64,000 nt of DNA. It comes from Novosphingobium sp. JCM 18896 (GTDB lineage Bacteria > Pseudomonadota > Alphaproteobacteria > Sphingomonadales > Sphingomonadaceae). The number at the start of each line of letters is the position of its first letter. The first letter of the stretch is position 1. The position numbers and the translations under genes are program-made. This document shows positions 17,344-29,492 of the stretch, one piece after another. The notes beneath the pieces are model-generated. The model was not told where the DNA came from. It saw only the letters and a program-made list of their open reading frames with translations, and did not search any database. The DNA lies in NCBI RefSeq assembly GCF_025938095.1, contig NZ_JAPCZF010000004.1, positions 62,001 through 126,000 on the forward strand. The letters are read 5' to 3'.

Positions 17344-18612
17344 ATGTACCTTTCCGACATTAAGGCCGATTCGCACAACGAGTCGACGGAGACCATCCCC
17401 TGGTATCGGCAACGCAAGGCCGCCTACTATCTCCTTCCCCTGGTAGGCGTGATCTTGCTCTATGCCGTGACGCGGTGGTGGAGCGGTAGCAGCGAGGCCG
17501 CTCCGCCGCCGCCAGCCGTGGTCACCGTGGCCACACCGCTGTCGCGCACGGTCACCGACTGGGACGACTATGTCGGCCGCTTCGAGGCGAGCCAGGCGGT
17601 CGAGGTGCGTCCGCGCGTCTCGGGCCAACTCGTCGGCATCCATTTCAAGGACGGCGACGTCGTCCAGAAGGGCCAGTTGCTCTTCACGATCGACCCGCGG
17701 CCGTTCACCGCCGCGCTTGCCGAGGTTCGCGCCCAGGCTGCCGCGGCCTCGACCGCCTTGACGCTCGCGCGCAGCGAGCTGGCTCGCGCCAGCCGGCTGA
17801 TCGCCGACCAGGCGGTTAGCGCCGAGGAGATCGATACTCTGCGCGCCCGCGTGCAGTCGGCCCAGGCTTCGCTCGCCGCCGCCCAGGCGCAGGTTCGTAG
17901 CCGCCAGCTCAATGTCGAGTTCACCCAGATCCGCGCGCCGGTGACCGGCCGCGTGTCCGATCGCCGTGCCGACATCGGCAATCTCGTTGCCGGTGATTCC
18001 GCCGCCAATGCGACCGTGCTGACGACGATCAATGCGCTCGACCCGATCTACTTCGCCTTCGACGGTTCCGAAGCGCTCTACCTCAAGCAGCGCCGCGCGC
18101 AGCAGCAAGGTGGCGCTCAGGCGCAGGAGGTCGAGATCAAGCTGCAGGACGAAGCCGGCTACACCTGGAAGGGTCGCGTCGACTTCACCGACAACGCGAT
18201 CGAGAACGGTTCGGGCACGATCCGCGGTCGCGCGGTGATCGCCAATCCCGAATATTTCCTGGTCCCCGGCATGTTCGGCAACATGCGCATGAACGGCGGC
18301 GCGCCGCACCAGGCGCTGCTCGTGCCCGATGGCGCGGTGGTCACCGACCAGGCCCGCAAGGTGGTCTATGTCGTCGCCAAGGACGGCACGGTCGTGGTGC
18401 GCCCGGTCGAGGTCGGCGCCCTGGCCGACGGGCTGCGCGTGATCCGCTCGGGCCTGCAGCCGACCGAGCGCGTGGTCATCACCGGCACCCAGTTCGCCCA
18501 GCCCGGGCAGAAGGTGAAGCCGGTCGCGGGCCAGATCACCCCGACCAAGGCCGTGGCCGCGCCGCCGCGCGTTCCTGCCGCCTCGCAGGCGACACTCCTG
18601 CCGGTCAACTGA
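17344..18612 (+). CDS. RND efflux periplasmic adaptor subunit (MexE/AcrA type)
   Basis: 422 residues from this ATG (a GTG four codons upstream is possible). A short cytoplasmic N-terminus and one membrane segment at about 28-46 anchor it. The lipoyl/barrel-sandwich halves (VRPRVSGQLVGIHFKDGDVVQKGQLLFTIDPRPF is the first) flank an alpha-helical hairpin at about 115-180, then beta-barrel and membrane-proximal domains. It bridges the pump and the outer-membrane channel. It is the first gene of the pump operon and shows the NPEYFLVPGMFGNMR region typical of the MexE group. Confidence 0.92.
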   Translation: MYLSDIKADSHNESTETIPWYRQRKAAYYLLPLVGVILLYAVTRWWSGSSEAAPPPPAVVTVATPLSRTVTDWDDYVGRFEASQAVEVRPRVSGQLVGIHFKDGDVVQKGQLLFTIDPRPFTAALAEVRAQAAAASTALTLARSELARASRLIADQAVSAEEIDTLRARVQSAQASLAAAQAQVRSRQLNVEFTQIRAPVTGRVSDRRADIGNLVAGDSAANATVLTTINALDPIYFAFDGSEALYLKQRRAQQQGGAQAQEVEIKLQDEAGYTWKGRVDFTDNAIENGSGTIRGRAVIANPEYFLVPGMFGNMRMNGGAPHQALLVPDGAVVTDQARKVVYVVAKDGTVVVRPVEVGALADGLRVIRSGLQPTERVVITGTQFAQPGQKVKPVAGQITPTKAVAAPPRVPAASQATLLPVN

Positions 18613-18695
18613 AGCACCCATAGCGGGCCGGTTCCGGCCCGAAGTGCGCCTGCGATCCGCGGCGCGAACGGTACACGTACAAGGACGAGAGCGTC

Positions 18696-21881
<3,186 letters not shown>

Positions 21882-21886
21882 TCGTG

Positions 21887-23296
21887 ATGCAGCGCTTTCG
21901 TAATCTCCTTGCAGTGACCGTCGGCAGCCTCGCGCTGGCCGCCTGCGCCGCCGGTCCCGACTATCATCGCCCCGTCGCTTCGGCTTCGGCCGAGCAGGGC
22001 TTCATCGGCGCCCAGTCGGCCGCGGTCACCGCAGAGGCGCCGCAGGGCGACTGGTGGCGTCTCTATCAGGATCCCGTGCTCGACGGCCTCGTCGCCGACG
22101 CGCTGAAGGCCAACACCGACCTGCGCGTGGCCCTGGCCAATATCGAGCGCGCCCGTGCCCTGCTGCGCGAGAGCCGCTCGGACCTGCTGCCGCAGACTGC
22201 GGTGTCGACCGGTGCGAACTATCGCCGGCTGCCCGCGCAACAGACCGCACCGGGGCTCCAGCGCGAGGACTGGAACATTGATGCCGGGCTGTCGGTGTCC
22301 TACGAGGTCGACCTTGCCGGCCGCGTACGCCGCGGCATCGAGGCCGCGCGCGGCGATAGCGAGGCGGCGCAGGCCGCGGCCGACGTCGTCCGCGTCGCCG
22401 TGGTTGCCGAGACCACGCGCGCCTATGCCGACGCCTCCTCGGCGGCCGAGCGCATCACCGTGGCCGAGCGCACGCTCGAACTGCTCGACAAGACCGCCAC
22501 GCTCACCACCAAGCGCTTCGAAGCCGGCCGCACCAGCCGGCTCGACGTTTCGCGCGTCGAGGCGCTGCTCAACCAGCAGCGCGCGACGATCCCCCCGCTT
22601 CGCGCCCAGCGCGATGCAGCTCTCTTCCGGTTGGCTTTCCTGACCGGAAGGGCCCCGGCCGAACTCCCCCCCTCGGTCGGGATGCGCGCGGCCACGCTCC
22701 GCCTAGAACGCCCCATTCCGGTGGGAGACGGCCGCGCGCTATTGGCTCGTAGACCCGACGTGCGCGAGGCTGAGCGCAAGCTCGCGGCCGAAACCGCGCG
22801 CGTCGGCGTGGCCACGGCAGAGCTCTATCCGCGCATCACGCTCGGTGCCTCGGTCGGTTCGACGGGCAATTCGCTCGGCGACATGTTCGGCGCGGGACCG
22901 TTTCGTTGGCTGGCCGGGCCGCTACTGTCCTGGGCCTTCCCCAACATGGAGGGCGGCCGCGCCCGGGTCGCGCAGGCAGAAGCCTCGACCAAGGCGGCGC
23001 TGGCGACGTTCGACGGCACCGTCCTGCGTGCGCTGCAGGAGACCGAGACCGCGCTGTCGGCCTATTCGCACTCGCTCGAACGCCAGGTCGCGCTCAAGCA
23101 GGCCTCGGAGCAGGCGCGGATCGCCGCGAACATAAGCCGCGCGCAATTGCGCGAGGGCAGGGTGGACTTCCTCGTCGTGCTCGACTCCGAGCGTACCTTG
23201 GCGACGGCCGAAGCCGATCTCGCCAATGCCGACGCACAGGTGGCCGAGACGCAGATCGCCCTGTTCCGGGCGCTTGGCGGCGGCTGGCAGAGCTAG
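21887..23296 (+). CDS. RND efflux outer-membrane channel lipoprotein (OprN/NodT type)
   Basis: 469 residues. A lipoprotein signal with lipobox ALAAC (Cys20) is followed by two OEP repeats, each with long helices that build the periplasmic tunnel (for example TDLRVALANIERARALLRES and TKRFEAGRTSRLDVSRVEAL). The start follows a 5-bp gap after the pump gene; a GTG one codon earlier is also possible. It completes a full tripartite system in one operon. Confidence 0.95.
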   Translation: MQRFRNLLAVTVGSLALAACAAGPDYHRPVASASAEQGFIGAQSAAVTAEAPQGDWWRLYQDPVLDGLVADALKANTDLRVALANIERARALLRESRSDLLPQTAVSTGANYRRLPAQQTAPGLQREDWNIDAGLSVSYEVDLAGRVRRGIEAARGDSEAAQAAADVVRVAVVAETTRAYADASSAAERITVAERTLELLDKTATLTTKRFEAGRTSRLDVSRVEALLNQQRATIPPLRAQRDAALFRLAFLTGRAPAELPPSVGMRAATLRLERPIPVGDGRALLARRPDVREAERKLAAETARVGVATAELYPRITLGASVGSTGNSLGDMFGAGPFRWLAGPLLSWAFPNMEGGRARVAQAEASTKAALATFDGTVLRALQETETALSAYSHSLERQVALKQASEQARIAANISRAQLREGRVDFLVVLDSERTLATAEADLANADAQVAETQIALFRALGGGWQS

Positions 23297-23519
23297 CCGG
23301 GGAAGGCTTTTGGGTGACTACCTAATACGTGGGTATGATAGGCGACCCGGGCGGTTTCCGGCAAACGGGTGGTGATCAGCGAGATCGGACGTTGCCCCCC
23401 AACGTTCGACCAGGGGACGCGGGTTATCCCCCCTTCTTCCCACCTGCGTCCCCGCCTTCGCTGATCGTGCGACCCCTTCGGTGATCTTGCGACCAAGGTC
23501 TAAGCCCTGTCGCGTATCG
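23297..23519. other. Intergenic stretch with hairpin and direct repeat, no gene seen
   Basis: The first part carries TACC-N9-GGTA at 23319-23335, with TACCTAATACGT similar to a site before luxR. A hairpin ACGTTG/CAACGT with a C5 loop spans 23389-23405. An imperfect 19-bp direct repeat at 23456-23474 and 23476-23494 (two mismatches) follows. Open frames here are short and unlike the neighbours in composition. Confidence 0.5.
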
Positions 23520-23756
23520 TCAAGCGACGGCCGATAGGCGTTCTGTTATCGGGACGGTGTGCCGAAACAAGATTCCATCCGCGCCTGGAACATCGATTTC
23601 GCGAACGGGCTGGCTACGTGTGGCGGGGTCGTAATCCGCTTCAGCCGCTGCATCGAGAACGGCACGCGCGTCGCTTTCGTCGAAGGTGCCAACGATAGTC
23701 TCGAGCGGCAGTGCGAGCTTGCCGGTGAAGCGCTCGCGGCCATCGAGCGGACGCAC
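23520..23756 (-). CDS. Doubtful small ORF, hypothetical
   Basis: 78 codons from a GTG. Codon third positions are mostly G or C over the first 40 codons (FTGKLALPLETIVGTFDESD, then ARAVLDAAAEADYD), which is why I list it rather than the overlapping plus-strand frame at 23559-23777. No domain is recognised and no ribosome site is evident; the last 25 codons are less GC-biased. It may be a gene remnant. The frame is open further upstream to 23864, but that would run into the VOC gene. Confidence 0.25.
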   Translation of the reverse strand: MRPLDGRERFTGKLALPLETIVGTFDESDARAVLDAAAEADYDPATRSQPVREIDVPGADGILFRHTVPITERLSAVA

Positions 23757-23863
23757 CGGCGGACCGGCACCTGGTAACCTCCGGGCGATAGATCGCCGGA
23801 GCGCTCGGCAAGCCGCGCCGCCTATGCCATTTCTCCCGTCATAGACAGGGAGAGGATTCGACA

Positions 23864-24811
23864 ATGGTGGCCATTCCGCTCGCCCACATCAGCTGGGCGA
23901 TCGCCGACAACGCCGATCGCAAGGCCTGCGATCGCTTCTTCATCGACACCTTCGGCGCCGAGATAGCCTACGAGATGCTGATCACGCCCGAGGCCGAGGC
24001 GATGGGGCTCGACCGCGAGGAGAGCCTCATGATGATCGGCGACACGATGATCATTCCGATCGCGCCGGCAGGCGCGGGGGCGAAGGAGGGCGCTCCCATC
24101 GGCGACATGCTGCGCCGTAGCGCCGCGCCGATGCGTTGGCTGGGCCTGGCGCTCAAGACCGCCGACCTGCCTTCGGCCGATGCCTGGCTCTCCGCGAAGG
24201 GCTTCAAGCTGCACTACGATCCGGGGATGGAAGCGCACTACTTCCTGATCGCGCGCTGGCAGGTGCTTGGCGTGCGGATCGAGATCATCAAGCAGGATCT
24301 GCCCGACGACCCACGCCGCGATCCCGCATGGACGCCGGCGAAATGGCGCGACGAACATCCGCTCGGCATCGAGGGGCTGCAGTCGATCGGTGTTTCGGCG
24401 CCCTCGCTCGATGCCGCGCGCGCGCTCTTCGCCGATCGTCTGGAATGGCCCGAGCTGGGATCGCGCAGCCTGCCGGGCGACCGGGCCTACTGCGCCGCGT
24501 TCCACATGGGCGATACGGTGATCGAGGCGATGGTGGGCCAAGGCGAGGATTCGCCCGTCGCGCAGCACGCGCGCGACGTGCAGGGCGTCTATTGCATGAC
24601 CTTCAAGGTGAAGTCGGCGCAGGCCGCGGCCGACTATCTGCGCGGGAAGGGTCTGAGCCTGGTCGGCGACGTCGAAGATCGCTTCGCCGTCGCGCCGGAA
24701 CAGGCGCAGGGCCGCTTGATCTATCTGACGGGCAATGACGTACCGGGCTATCCGCCGCTGGGTTCACGCATGCGCGAACCGGCGCATTTTCCTGCGCTCG
24801 GCGTGATCTGA
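23864..24811 (+). CDS. VOC family protein (glyoxalase/dioxygenase fold)
   Basis: 315 residues with two vicinal-oxygen-chelate halves: residues about 5-150 (LAHISWAIADNADRKACDRF onwards) and 165-290 (LQSIGVSAPSLDAARALFAD onwards). His and Glu residues in positions that could hold a metal are visible (HISWAI, EIIKQ, FHMGDTVIEAMV). Members include dioxygenases, glyoxalases and resistance proteins, so no reaction can be named. AGGGAGAGG lies about 10 nt before the ATG. It stands alone between a gene-poor stretch and a convergent porin gene. Confidence 0.75.
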   Translation: MVAIPLAHISWAIADNADRKACDRFFIDTFGAEIAYEMLITPEAEAMGLDREESLMMIGDTMIIPIAPAGAGAKEGAPIGDMLRRSAAPMRWLGLALKTADLPSADAWLSAKGFKLHYDPGMEAHYFLIARWQVLGVRIEIIKQDLPDDPRRDPAWTPAKWRDEHPLGIEGLQSIGVSAPSLDAARALFADRLEWPELGSRSLPGDRAYCAAFHMGDTVIEAMVGQGEDSPVAQHARDVQGVYCMTFKVKSAQAAADYLRGKGLSLVGDVEDRFAVAPEQAQGRLIYLTGNDVPGYPPLGSRMREPAHFPALGVI

Positions 24812-24825
24812 GCAAGGCCCAGGAC

Positions 24826-24861
24826 AAACAAAAAGGGGCGCCGGCAAAGCCGACGCCCCTT
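24826..24861 (-). terminator. Terminator of the TorF-type porin gene
   Basis: On the minus strand AAGGGGCG (24861-24854) pairs with CGCCCCTT (24840-24833), with further GCCGGC pairing inside, and is followed by TTTTTGTTTG (24834-24825). It lies 21 bp after the porin stop and between convergent genes. Confidence 0.88.
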
Positions 24862-24882
24862 CCGTGACGATCTGTATTGGGA

Positions 24883-25725
24883 TCAGAACGCGGCGGTCAG
24901 CGAAACCAGCACGGTGCTGCCGGCGATCGACGAACCGTCCTTCGTCGACGAGAAGTTCGGCTGCAGGTAGGCCGACTCGGCGTTGCTGATGTCGGTGTCG
25001 ATCCACGACACGCCCAGGGTCAGCGGACCCCAGGCGGCTTCGCCACCCAGCGACCAGTCGAGGTACTTGCCCGTCGGTGCGACCGAGGTGCCGTTCGGGC
25101 CAAGGCCGGGGTTGCCGTCCGAGTAGCCGATGTGCGCCTTCAGCTTGAACGGGGTTTCGGGGATCGCATAGGCCGCATCGCCCCAGATGTAGAGGTTGTC
25201 GTCCTTGGCGCCGGCGGTGGTCGGCACGCCCGTGCCGTAAGCGGCACCCGAAGCGTACCAACGGCCGAGCGCTTCCTGCTTCGGCGCATAGGCAACGCCG
25301 GCGAGCAGCGAGACCGGACCCTGGGTCGTGCTGAGCTTGACGTAGGGCTCGGCGAAGTCGGTCTTATCGGCGCCGCCCGGATACATGTACCAGGTCAGAC
25401 CGACGTCGAGCGTCGCACCGCCCAGGTCCATCGCGTAGCCGCCGATCAGGTCGAGTTCGGTGTTCGAACCGCCGAAGGTGCCCCAGCCCGAAAGGTTCGA
25501 GGCCCAGGTGCCGACGTAGAGGCCGCTCTCGTGGGTGACGGTGATGCCGCCCTGGATCGCCATGGCCTTGTCGGTCTGCGAGACGCCGCGGAAGCGATAG
25601 TCGCTGGCGAGCGTGACGCTACCGGTGACCTTGATGGCGCTTTCGGCTTCGGCGTCCTGTGCAAACGCGGGATTGGCAACAACCAGAGTGGCCGTGGCAA
25701 GAGCGGCTGCGATAATCTTTTTCAT
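24883..25725 (-). CDS. TorF family putative outer-membrane porin
   Basis: 280 residues. Signal peptide MKKIIAAALATATLVVANPAFA ends near residue 22. The mature part starts with the family hallmark SVTLASDYRFRGVSQTDKAMAIQGG and consists of alternating beta strands with aromatic belts, ending in LVSLTAAF with a terminal Phe, the outer-membrane assembly signal. This family is widespread in sphingomonads and often abundant; its solute is not known. It has its own terminator and a 234-bp upstream region. Confidence 0.9.
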   Translation of the reverse strand: MKKIIAAALATATLVVANPAFAQDAEAESAIKVTGSVTLASDYRFRGVSQTDKAMAIQGGITVTHESGLYVGTWASNLSGWGTFGGSNTELDLIGGYAMDLGGATLDVGLTWYMYPGGADKTDFAEPYVKLSTTQGPVSLLAGVAYAPKQEALGRWYASGAAYGTGVPTTAGAKDDNLYIWGDAAYAIPETPFKLKAHIGYSDGNPGLGPNGTSVAPTGKYLDWSLGGEAAWGPLTLGVSWIDTDISNAESAYLQPNFSSTKDGSSIAGSTVLVSLTAAF

Positions 25726-25894
25726 TGGAACATTCCCTCACGTTGAAGAATGCTCCTCCTGCGTTCCGTCACCTTCGCTCGTTTCGCGCCGCAGGGGCGC
25801 AGTGGCGACGTATGTCGGAACGAGGACAGAAATAGGACCGGCGGCCGCGACCATGCAAGTTCGCAGTTGCAGCAAAACTAAATTAGGTGAGTAG

Positions 25895-25926
25895 TGTGGC
25901 GGACTAGCCACATGCCCCGATCGGGG
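25895..25926. repeat. Two adjacent palindromes between tlpA-like and porin genes
   Basis: TGTGGC-ggacta-GCCACA (25895-25912) is followed by CCCCGATCGGGG (25915-25926), a perfect 12-bp palindrome. They lie 34-65 bp beyond the stop of the minus-strand TlpA-like gene and may end its transcript or bind a regulator of the porin promoter region; no T-run is present. Confidence 0.4.
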
Positions 25927-25959
25927 TAAGGCTTGGCGTAGCTATCTCTTTTTGCGAGA

Positions 25960-26580
25960 TTATTTAGCCTCTGCGAGCATCTGGGCGGCTTCCGCGCTCG
26001 TCCAGTCGTGGCCGCCGACATAGCGCCATAGTTCCTTGCCCGCCGCGTCGTAGTAGATCGTCGTGGGCAGCGTGGTCACCTCGTAATGCGCCGCGAGATC
26101 GTTCTTGGGGTCGAGCCAGGGTTCGAGGTGAGTCGCGCCCTTGCCGGTCAGGAACGACGCGACATTGTTCGCCGTGGTCGGCATGTCCTGCGAGACCGTC
26201 AGCACCTTGAGCTCGGCCCCGCGCGTCTCGGCGAGCTTGTCCAGCATGGGCAGTTCGACCACACAGGGCGCGCACCAGGTCGCCCAGAGATTCACCAGCA
26301 GCGGCTTGCCCTTGAACGAGGCCAGCTTGGTCTGCTTGCCCGACTGATCGGTGAGCGTGAAGTCGGGCATGTCGCTGCCCTTGTGGCTGCGGTCGATCGT
26401 GCCCGAGAGCGTCTCGCCGCCAGCCGGCTTCTCGTCGCCCGCGGCGGCTCCTGCGCTTGCCGAAGCCTGCGGTTGCGCCTTTTCGCCGCTCTCCCTATTG
26501 CAGCCCGCGATTGCGACGGTGAGACCGAGGACGGCGATTTTGAGCGAACGGGAAGACAGCAAGGCAGGCTCCAACACCAT
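25960..26580 (-). CDS. TlpA-family thiol:disulfide lipoprotein
   Basis: 206 residues. Lipobox VAIAGC puts the acylated Cys at 27; a Ser/Ala/Gly-rich linker follows and then a thioredoxin fold with the active site TWCAPC (Cys103, Cys106) and the cis-proline in TTLPTTIYY. Such membrane-bound periplasmic proteins keep cytochrome c or cytochrome oxidase thiols reduced. The ATG chosen shares two bases with the ATG of the divergent argH; the frame stays open 31 codons further into argH, but the lipoprotein signal fixes the start near here. Confidence 0.88.
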   Translation of the reverse strand: MVLEPALLSSRSLKIAVLGLTVAIAGCNRESGEKAQPQASASAGAAAGDEKPAGGETLSGTIDRSHKGSDMPDFTLTDQSGKQTKLASFKGKPLLVNLWATWCAPCVVELPMLDKLAETRGAELKVLTVSQDMPTTANNVASFLTGKGATHLEPWLDPKNDLAAHYEVTTLPTTIYYDAAGKELWRYVGGHDWTSAEAAQMLAEAK

Positions 26581-27952
26581 GTGGGGCGGACGGTTCGCCG
26601 AAGGACCGTCGGCGATCATGCGCGAGATAAATGCCTCGATCCCCTTCGACAAGGCACTGTGGCGCCAGGACATCGCCGCCTCGAAGGCGCATGTCGCGAT
26701 GCTGGGTCAGCAAGGCATCGTCACCGCCGAGGACGCAAAGACGATCGCCGGCGGGCTCGATCAGGTCGCGGCCGAGTACGAAGTCAACGGCGTCCCCGAG
26801 AACTGGGACCTCGAAGACATCCACATGACTACCGAGAGCCGGCTGGCCGAACTGATCGGGCCGACCGCGGGGCGCCTGCACACGGCGCGCAGCCGCAACG
26901 ACCAGGTCGCGACCGATTTCCGCCTCTGGGTGCGCGATGCGATGGACCAGGCCGAAGCCGGCCTGTTCGAACTGCAGAAGGCGCTGGTCATGCGCGCTGG
27001 CGAGCATGCCGATTCGATCATGCCCGGCTTCACCCACCTGCAGACCGCGCAGCCGGTGACCTTGGGCCATCACCTGATGGCCTACTACGAGATGACTTCG
27101 CGCGATCGCTCGCGCTTCGCCGATGCGCGGGCGCGGATGAACCGTTGCCCGCTCGGCTCCGCGGCGCTGGCCGGCACGGGCTTTCCGATCGACCGCGCGG
27201 CGACGGCCGCGGCGCTCGGCTTCGACGGGCCGACCAACAACAGCCTCGATTCGGTGTCGGACCGCGACTTCGCGCTCGACTACCTGATGGCCGCGGCCCA
27301 GTGCTCGCTGCACCTGTCGCGGCTGGCCGAGGAGTTCATCATCTGGGCGAGCCAGCCCTTCGGCTTCGTGGCGCTGCCCGACAACCTGTCGACCGGCTCG
27401 TCGATCATGCCGCAGAAGAAGAACCCCGATGCGGCCGAGCTCGTGCGCGGCCATTCGGGGCGGATCGTCGGCTGCCTGACCGCGCTGATGATCACGATGA
27501 AGGGCCTGCCGCTGGCCTATTCGAAGGACATGCAGGACGACAAGCCGCCGGTGTTCGAGGCCGCGAGCCTGCTCGCGCTGTCGATCGCGGCGATGACGGG
27601 CATGGTCGCCGAAACCCGCTTCCGCACCGAGCGCATGCGCGGGGCGGCCGAACTCGGCTATGCCACGGCCACCGACCTGGCCGACTGGCTCGTGCGCCAG
27701 GCGAACATCCCGTTCCGCGAGGCGCACCACATCACCGGTGCTGCCGTGAAGCTCGCCGAGAGCCGCGGAGTCGCGCTCGATCAACTGCCTTTGGCCGATC
27801 TCCAGGCGATCGATCCGCGCGTCACCGATGCGGTCTATGCGGCGCTGTCGGTCGAGGCTTCGGTCGCCGCCCGCGCCAGCCATGGCGGAACCGCGCCGGA
27901 CGAGGTAAGGAAGCGCGTTGCCGAGGCGCGTATCGCGCTCGGCCTGGAGTGA
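26579..27952 (+). CDS. argH: Argininosuccinate lyase
   Basis: 457 residues. It cleaves argininosuccinate to arginine and fumarate. It starts with the expected [11 protein letters not shown] and has the fumarase-superfamily signature [11 protein letters not shown] at about 272-282, with the flexible catalytic Ser loop, plus [14 protein letters not shown] and the HTARSRNDQ active-site His region. A longer open frame upstream is antisense to the TlpA-like gene. It is followed 4 bp later by a small lipoprotein gene and then lysA, a conserved order. Confidence 0.96.
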   Translation: MWGGRFAEGPSAIMREINASIPFDKALWRQDIAASKAHVAMLGQQGIVTAEDAKTIAGGLDQVAAEYEVNGVPENWDLEDIHMTTESRLAELIGPTAGRLHTARSRNDQVATDFRLWVRDAMDQAEAGLFELQKALVMRAGEHADSIMPGFTHLQTAQPVTLGHHLMAYYEMTSRDRSRFADARARMNRCPLGSAALAGTGFPIDRAATAAALGFDGPTNNSLDSVSDRDFALDYLMAAAQCSLHLSRLAEEFIIWASQPFGFVALPDNLSTGSSIMPQKKNPDAAELVRGHSGRIVGCLTALMITMKGLPLAYSKDMQDDKPPVFEAASLLALSIAAMTGMVAETRFRTERMRGAAELGYATATDLADWLVRQANIPFREAHHITGAAVKLAESRGVALDQLPLADLQAIDPRVTDAVYAALSVEASVAARASHGGTAPDEVRKRVAEARIALGLE

Positions 27953-27956
27953 ACTG

Positions 27957-28196
27957 ATGCGTGTCGTAGCAGCTCTTGTGCTGGTTCTGGCTCTGTCGGC
28001 CTGCGGTGTGCGCCGTGATCTCAAACCGGCCGCGGGCAAGGCGCTGCCGCCCGCACCCTATGGCCGCGAGGAACCGCGTTCGGCCAATGCGCTGCTCAAA
28101 CCGCACGTCCAGGCCGCACCGACCCGCCAGGTCGAACTGCGCCAGCGCTCCGAGGAACGCGCCGACGATCCGTTCGATCTGCCGCCTTCCGACTGA
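27957..28196 (+). CDS. Small lipoprotein (LptM/YifL-like position)
   Basis: 79 residues. Lipobox ALSAC puts the acylated Cys at 16, then GVRRDLKPAAG. The arrangement argH - small lipoprotein - lysA is where LptM-type lipoproteins are found; in E. coli LptM assists LptD assembly. The usual LptM motif after the Cys (GxKGPLxxP) is only loosely matched here (GVRRDLKPA), so I do not give a symbol. The rest is polar, Pro/Arg-rich and probably disordered. Confidence 0.75.
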   Translation: MRVVAALVLVLALSACGVRRDLKPAAGKALPPAPYGREEPRSANALLKPHVQAAPTRQVELRQRSEERADDPFDLPPSD

Positions 28197-28232
28197 CATT
28201 CGGCCCCGACGGGCTAGCTCGAGACTTCACAC

Positions 28233-29492
28233 ATGGACCATTTTGACCTGAAGAATGGCGTGCTCCACGCCGAGGACGTGCCGCTGCCGGCGATCGCCGC
28301 GGCGGTGGGCACGCCCGTCTACGTCTATTCGCGCGCGACCCTGACGCGCCACGCGCGCGTCTTCCGCGATGCGCTCGGCGTGCTGCCGAGCAAGCACATC
28401 GCTTTCGCGGTCAAGTCCAACCCCAACCTGGCCGTGCTCAAGCTGCTGGCCAAGGAAGGCTACGGCGCCGACGTCGTCTCGGGCGGCGAGATGGAGCGCG
28501 CGCTGGCCGCGGGCATGGCGCCCGAAGGCATCGTCTTCTCGGGCGTGGGCAAGACTCAGGCCGAACTGGTCCGCGGGCTCGAAGCCGGGATCGGCCAGTT
28601 CAACCTCGAGAGCGAGGAAGAGGGCGTGGAACTCGCCGCGCTGGCGGCTGAGCGCGGACTGCGCGCGCCGGCGGTGCTGCGCGTCAATCCCGACGTCGAT
28701 GCGCAGACCCACGGCAAGATCTCGACCGGCAAGGCCGAGAACAAGTTCGGCGTGCCCTATGACAAGGCCGCGGCGATCTTCGGTCGCCTGGCTGCGCTGC
28801 CCGGTCTCGATCTGCGCGGTCTGGCCGTGCACATCGGCAGCCAGCTGTCGAACCTCGACCCGATGGAAGCGGCCTTCGCGCGGCTCGGCGATCTGATGCA
28901 CACGATCCGCGGCGCGGGCCACACGGTCTCGCACATGGACCTCGGCGGCGGCGTCGGCGTGCCCTACAAGGCGGGCGACGTCTTCCCGAGCCCCGAGGAC
29001 TATGCGGCGATGGTCGCGCGCGTGACGGGCAACTGGGGCGTCACCCTGATGTTCGAGCCGGGCCGCATCATCACCGGCAATTCGGGCGTGCTGCTGACCA
29101 AGGTCGTGCGCGTGAAGCCCGGCGTGACCTCGCCCTTCGTGATCGTCGACGCGGCGATGAACGACCTTGCGCGGCCTGCCCTCTACGACGCCTGGCACGA
29201 TTTCCTTGCGGTCGAACCCAATGGCGAGCGTATGACCGCGCACATCGTCGGCCCGATCTGCGAGAGCTCGGACACCTTCGCCATGAGCCGCGACATCGAC
29301 GTCGTCTCGCCCGGTGACCTCGCGGTGTTCCGCACCGCCGGTGCCTATGGCGCGACGATGGCCAACACCTACAACAGCCGTCCGCTGGTGGCCGAGGTCA
29401 TGGTCGACGGCGACAAGTGGGCGATCGTCGCCGAACGTATCGATCCCGCGGCGATCCTGGCCGCCGAACGCGTGCCGGACTGGCTCGAATGA
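28233..29492 (+). CDS. lysA: Diaminopimelate decarboxylase
   Basis: 419 residues. It converts meso-diaminopimelate to L-lysine, the last step of the pathway. The PLP lysine is in FAVKSNPN (about residue 60); HIGSQLSNLDP, DLGGGVGVPY, the EPGRIITGNSG phosphate loop and GPICESSDTFA (catalytic Cys) are all present in order. Its stop overlaps the next gene by 4 bp. Confidence 0.96.
   Translation: MDHFDLKNGVLHAEDVPLPAIAAAVGTPVYVYSRATLTRHARVFRDALGVLPSKHIAFAVKSNPNLAVLKLLAKEGYGADVVSGGEMERALAAGMAPEGIVFSGVGKTQAELVRGLEAGIGQFNLESEEEGVELAALAAERGLRAPAVLRVNPDVDAQTHGKISTGKAENKFGVPYDKAAAIFGRLAALPGLDLRGLAVHIGSQLSNLDPMEAAFARLGDLMHTIRGAGHTVSHMDLGGGVGVPYKAGDVFPSPEDYAAMVARVTGNWGVTLMFEPGRIITGNSGVLLTKVVRVKPGVTSPFVIVDAAMNDLARPALYDAWHDFLAVEPNGERMTAHIVGPICESSDTFAMSRDIDVVSPGDLAVFRTAGAYGATMANTYNSRPLVAEVMVDGDKWAIVAERIDPAAILAAERVPDWLE

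Noticed and set aside
23293..23496. Minus-strand frame after the efflux channel gene
   Set aside because: Composition is unlike neighbouring genes and it contains the hairpin and repeats; no ribosome site.
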